A DNA stretch of 9,298 nt, taken from the NCBI GenBank assembly GCA_945874515.1, contig CAMCHA010000061.1:1-9298 (forward strand), written 5' to 3'. A program made the position numbers and the translations under genes. A model generated the notes under the pieces. The model was not told the origin of the DNA and did no database searches. It worked only from the letters and a program-made list of their open reading frames with translations. Positions 7,019 to 9,298 of the stretch are shown in pieces. The stretch's first letter is position 1. Every line of letters starts with the position of its first letter. The DNA comes from Asaia bogorensis (GTDB lineage Bacteria > Pseudomonadota > Alphaproteobacteria > Acetobacterales > Acetobacteraceae).

Positions 7019-8335
7019 TTACTTGCCGATACAGAAGTCCCGGAAGACGATATCGAGAATTTCCTCAACACCCACGCGCCCTGTCAGCCGGCCAAGGGCG
7101 AAAAGCGCTGCGCGCAGCGCCTCTGCGGTCAGTTCAGGAAGAAACGCTTCCTCAGCCTCGGCCAGTAGCGTCACCGCTTCAGTCAATGCCGCGCGATGGC
7201 GCGGGCGGGTCAGTTGATTGCCTTGCCCAGCGCCCGTCAGACGGAGTGCCGCTTCAGCAAGCCGGTCCCGTAACGTGGCCAACCCAACACCCTCGCGCGC
7301 GGAGACCGCCATAGCTGGAACATCTGTGATCGCGTCAGGCGCTGGGGCCAGGTCGCATTTATTGACCAGCACAAGCGCCTCTGGCCCCACCCAGCGGAGT
7401 GTTTCGGCGTCAGGGGGCTGGTCAGCAGCGAAAACCGTGATGACTAGCTGCGCTTCCTGCGCTCGCCGCTCGGCACGCTTGATGCCTTCAGCCTCGATTT
7501 CATCGCCGGCCTCTCTCAAGCCCGCCGTGTCGGAAAGCGTCACGGGCACGCCGGCTAGATCGAGCCGCGCCTCTACGATATCCCGCGTAGTACCCGCCCG
7601 CGCTGACACAATCGCCGCTTCCCGGCCAATCAAGGCATTGAGAAGGGAGGATTTTCCAGCATTCGGCGCGCCGATAATGGCGAAGACCAAACCCTCACGC
7701 AGCAATTCGCCGCGCCGCGCATCAGCCAAATGCGCCTCAATTTCCGCATGCAATTCCCCTGCCCCAGTACGTGCCTTCGCGTCCAGATCAGTGGGAAGGC
7801 CATCTTCGGCAAATTCAATCGCGGCCTCCTGGTGCGCCAGTAGCCGGGCCAGGCGCTCAGCCCAACCGCCATAAAGCTTAGCCAAGCCGCCATCTGCTTG
7901 ATGCAATGCCTGGCGCCGCTGCGCCGCAGTCTCGGCGGCGACCAGATCGGCGATGCCCTCAGCGGCGGTCAGGTCCATCTTCCCGTGGAGGAAGGCACGG
8001 CGTGTGAATTCCCCGGGTTCTGCTTCGCGTAGCCCGGCTGCCGTCAAGGCCTCCATGACCCCGGCAATAACGCTACGTCCACCATGCAATTGCAGCTCAG
8101 CCGCATCTTCGCCGGTGTAGGAAGCCGGCCCTGGAAACCAAAGAATAAGGGCGTGATCCAAAATTTCCCCATCCGGGGCGCGCAGCCGGCGCAAACTGGC
8201 GCGGCGGGCGGGCGGCAAGCTGCCAGCCAGGCCCCTCAGCGCCTCACCTGTACCCGGGCCCGACAGGCGCAGCACTGCTACCGCGCCAGCAGCTGCGCCG
8301 CTTGCTAATGCGTAGATGGTATCGGCCGCGCTCAC
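7019..8335 (-). CDS. mnmE: tRNA modification GTPase MnmE (TrmE)
   Basis: This 438-residue protein has the three MnmE parts. An N-terminal tetrahydrofolate-binding, dimerising domain (about 1-118) begins DTIYALASGAAAGAVAVLRLSGP-like (text split: TIYALASG 6-13, AVLRLSGP 20-27). A helical domain is interrupted by a Ras-like G domain with G1 GAPNAGKS (222-229), G2 TTRD (249-252), G3 DTAG (269-272) and G4 NKCD (325-328). The obligatory C-terminal CIGK (435-438) carries the catalytically needed cysteine. MnmE supplies the formyl/methylene-derived carbon and the GTPase switch for U34 modification with MnmG, its downstream neighbour. The start is GTG at 8335, with GAGG 6-7 nt upstream, and it yields the canonical N-terminus. 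The length is slightly below the 454 residues of E. coli. A parS site lies 10 nt upstream of the start. Confidence 0.98.
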   Translation of the reverse strand: MSAADTIYALASGAAAGAVAVLRLSGPGTGEALRGLAGSLPPARRASLRRLRAPDGEILDHALILWFPGPASYTGEDAAELQLHGGRSVIAGVMEALTAAGLREAEPGEFTRRAFLHGKMDLTAAEGIADLVAAETAAQRRQALHQADGGLAKLYGGWAERLARLLAHQEAAIEFAEDGLPTDLDAKARTGAGELHAEIEAHLADARRGELLREGLVFAIIGAPNAGKSSLLNALIGREAAIVSARAGTTRDIVEARLDLAGVPVTLSDTAGLREAGDEIEAEGIKRAERRAQEAQLVITVFAADQPPDAETLRWVGPEALVLVNKCDLAPAPDAITDVPAMAVSAREGVGLATLRDRLAEAALRLTGAGQGNQLTRPRHRAALTEAVTLLAEAEEAFLPELTAEALRAALFALGRLTGRVGVEEILDIVFRDFCIGK

Positions 8336-8344
8336 CTATCGCCT

Positions 8345-8360
8345 CGTTTCACGTGAAACA
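8345..8360 (+). promoter_or_regulatory. parS: Second parS site upstream of mnmE
   Basis: The sequence CGTTTCACGTGAAACA matches the parS consensus at 15 of 16 positions. It is the exact reverse complement of the site at 5119-5134, and identity extends to 19 bp (8345-8363 versus 5116-5134). It lies in the 36-nt gap between the ferredoxin-like gene and mnmE, immediately upstream of the mnmE GAGG ribosome-binding site. Confidence 0.93.
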
Positions 8361-8371
8361 CTCGACACAGT

Positions 8372-8394
8372 CTATCCCTTTGGCGGAGGGATAG
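8372..8394 (-). repeat. Hairpin at the stop codon of the ferredoxin-like gene
   Basis: Perfect 8-bp arms CTATCCCT (8372-8379) and AGGGATAG (8387-8394) surround a 7-nt loop. The 3' arm on the minus-strand transcript includes the TAG stop. No T-run follows, so it is not a classical terminator. It could stabilise or process the mRNA between the ferredoxin-like gene and mnmE, or partly attenuate it. Confidence 0.4.
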
Positions 8395-8749
8395 CGCGTT
8401 CGGTCAGCATCAGACGCGTCACGCGACCTTTTTGGCGAAGATGCGTGTCCAGTACTTCATCAATATCGGACTTCGTTGCGACTTTATACCAAATACCCTC
8501 GGGGTAAATCACCATGGTCGGGCCGAATTCGCAGCGATCCAAGCAACCGGCCATATTCACCCGCACCCCAGGCAGCCCCAATTCCTTGCCCCGCGCCTTC
8601 ATATAGTCGCGCAATGCCTCGCTACCGCGCGCCGCGCAGGACCCGCGCTTATGCCCGTCCGGACGACGATTGCAGCATACGAAGACATGCGCCTGAAAAT
8701 AAGGCGGGGGGTCTGAGGCAGCTTTCCCCTTCGCTTCCAGATCACTCAT
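8372..8749 (-). CDS. Thioredoxin-like [2Fe-2S] ferredoxin domain protein
   Basis: This 125-residue soluble protein is predicted to fold as a thioredoxin-like [2Fe-2S] ferredoxin. Numbered from ATG 8749, the N-terminal strand HVFVCCN (21-27) carries Cys25/26. Cys38 lies in KRGSCAARG, and GCLDRCEFGP provides Cys69 and Cys73. This C-x(11-12)-C...C-x3-C pattern followed by GP-x-(M/V)-x-(I/V)-YPEG-x-WY is typical of the family related to Aquifex Fd4. Redox partners are unknown; electron transfer is inferred from the fold. ATG at 8749 is preferred because GAGG precedes it by 6-7 nt; a GTG two codons upstream (8755) is possible but would overlap that SD. The gene lies just upstream of mnmE in the same direction and may be the first gene of the mnmE-par transcription unit. 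Confidence 0.9.
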   Translation of the reverse strand: MSDLEAKGKAASDPPPYFQAHVFVCCNRRPDGHKRGSCAARGSEALRDYMKARGKELGLPGVRVNMAGCLDRCEFGPTMVIYPEGIWYKVATKSDIDEVLDTHLRQKGRVTRLMLTERAIPPPKG

Positions 8750-8855
8750 GCTCACCCTCGTTGCTTGAATGTGTTTCCTTGCCGCCTAACCAGCCATACG
8801 TCAAAATAGTGCCGCTTGACGCTACCCTGCCTTGGTGCCACTCCGCTTACGCGTC
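8750..8855. promoter_or_regulatory. Divergent intergenic region with outward-facing TTGACG elements
   Basis: This 106-nt gap separates the minus-strand ferredoxin-like gene from the plus-strand alkyltransferase gene, so both promoters must lie here or inside the genes. CGTCAA (8799-8804) and TTGACG (8816-8821) form a 6-bp inverted repeat, giving a -35-like TTGACG facing each way. I could not find a convincing -10 at 16-18 nt on either side, so precise promoters are not called. Confidence 0.35.
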
Positions 8856-9298
8856 ATGCCGCAACTCTCTCTCCATACCCCCCTTGGTGAAGTCACCATC
8901 TCAGAAGATGGCGGCGCCATCGTCGCGCTTGATTGGGGTCGCGGTCGGGATCAGGAAGCAACCCCCCTGCTGCGCGAAGCCTTCGGCCAATTGCGAGACT
9001 ATTTCGACGGCAAGCGAATGAGTTTCAATCTCCCGCTCGCACCCCAAGGCTCTGATTTCCGAAAACGCGTGTGGGCAGCGCTTTGCGCCATCCCACCGGG
9101 CGAAACCCGCAGCTACGCTGATATCGCCCGCACCATTCGTTCAGCGCCGCGCGCGGTCGGCGGGGCCAATGGGGCCAACCCCATTCCGTTTTTCATCCCC
9201 TGCCATCGCGTCATCGCCGCCGATGGGTCTCTGGGCGGCTATTCCGGTGGCGACGGACCGGCTACAAAGCGTTACCTTTTGGACCATGAGCGCCGCGC
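8856..9298 (+). CDS. ogt: Methylated-DNA--[protein]-cysteine S-methyltransferase (Ogt/MGMT family), 3' end cut
   Basis: An open frame from ATG at 8856 runs 147 codons to the right edge without a stop, and the family C-terminus (YLLDHE-type) has been reached, so only a few residues are probably missing. The DNA-binding domain shows GSDFRKRVWAALCAIPPGET (65-84), SYADIA (86-91), RAVGGANGANPIP (99-111) and the active-site IPCHRV (114-119), with acceptor Cys116. GGYSGG at 127-132 follows. Such proteins transfer alkyl groups from O6-alkylguanine or O4-alkylthymine irreversibly to the cysteine, repairing alkylation damage. The N-terminal domain is short (about 60 residues), as in Ogt rather than Ada. 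No clear SD is visible upstream. The gene is divergent from the ferredoxin-like gene; no functional link is apparent. Confidence 0.93.
   Translation, partial: MPQLSLHTPLGEVTISEDGGAIVALDWGRGRDQEATPLLREAFGQLRDYFDGKRMSFNLPLAPQGSDFRKRVWAALCAIPPGETRSYADIARTIRSAPRAVGGANGANPIPFFIPCHRVIAADGSLGGYSGGDGPATKRYLLDHERR

Overview
The window is GC-rich chromosomal DNA from an alphaproteobacterium, most likely Rhodospirillales/Acetobacteraceae-like (inference, from gene order and protein style only). The diagnostic block is mnmE-mnmG-rsmG-parA-parB on the minus strand (8335 down to 2889). It pairs tRNA wobble-uridine modification and 16S rRNA methylation genes with the chromosome partition genes. Two copies of the ParB-binding site parS lie inside the same block.

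Layout in + coordinates. 1-99 is the end of a ribosome hibernation factor gene (+). 159-803 is a LysE-family exporter (+), ending in a strong GC hairpin at 811-840 that it shares with the convergent minus-strand genes. 848-2313 holds two consecutive minus-strand genes for a split UxaA-family lyase: a large catalytic subunit and a small SAF-domain subunit. The split organisation resembles sulfolactate sulfo-lyase SuyAB more than single-chain altronate or galactarate dehydratase. 2391-2861 is an Lrp/AsnC regulator with a TTG start. 2889-8335 is the compact parB/parA/rsmG/mnmG/mnmE run, with gene junctions that overlap by 4 or 14 nt or are separated by 18 nt. 8372-8749 is a thioredoxin-like [2Fe-2S] ferredoxin gene upstream of mnmE. 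8856 to the right edge is a divergent O6-alkylguanine-DNA alkyltransferase gene, cut just before its end.

How the genes fit together: MnmE and MnmG form the complex that modifies U34 of several tRNAs, and RsmG methylates 16S rRNA. ParA and ParB, with the two parS sites, form the chromosome segregation machine. The same 19-bp sequence occurs at both parS loci in opposite orientation, about 3.2 kb apart. One copy forms the stop/start overlap of mnmG and rsmG; the other lies just upstream of the mnmE ribosome-binding site. The Lrp-type regulator sits directly upstream of the lyase pair and is a plausible local regulator of it.

No mobile element, CRISPR array, RNA gene or clearly unknown system was seen. 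The best leads are the embedded parS sites, the unassigned substrate of the lyase pair, and two hairpins at gene boundaries (the lysE start and the ferredoxin stop). Apart from the two genes cut by the window ends, no gap between genes exceeds 300 bases.
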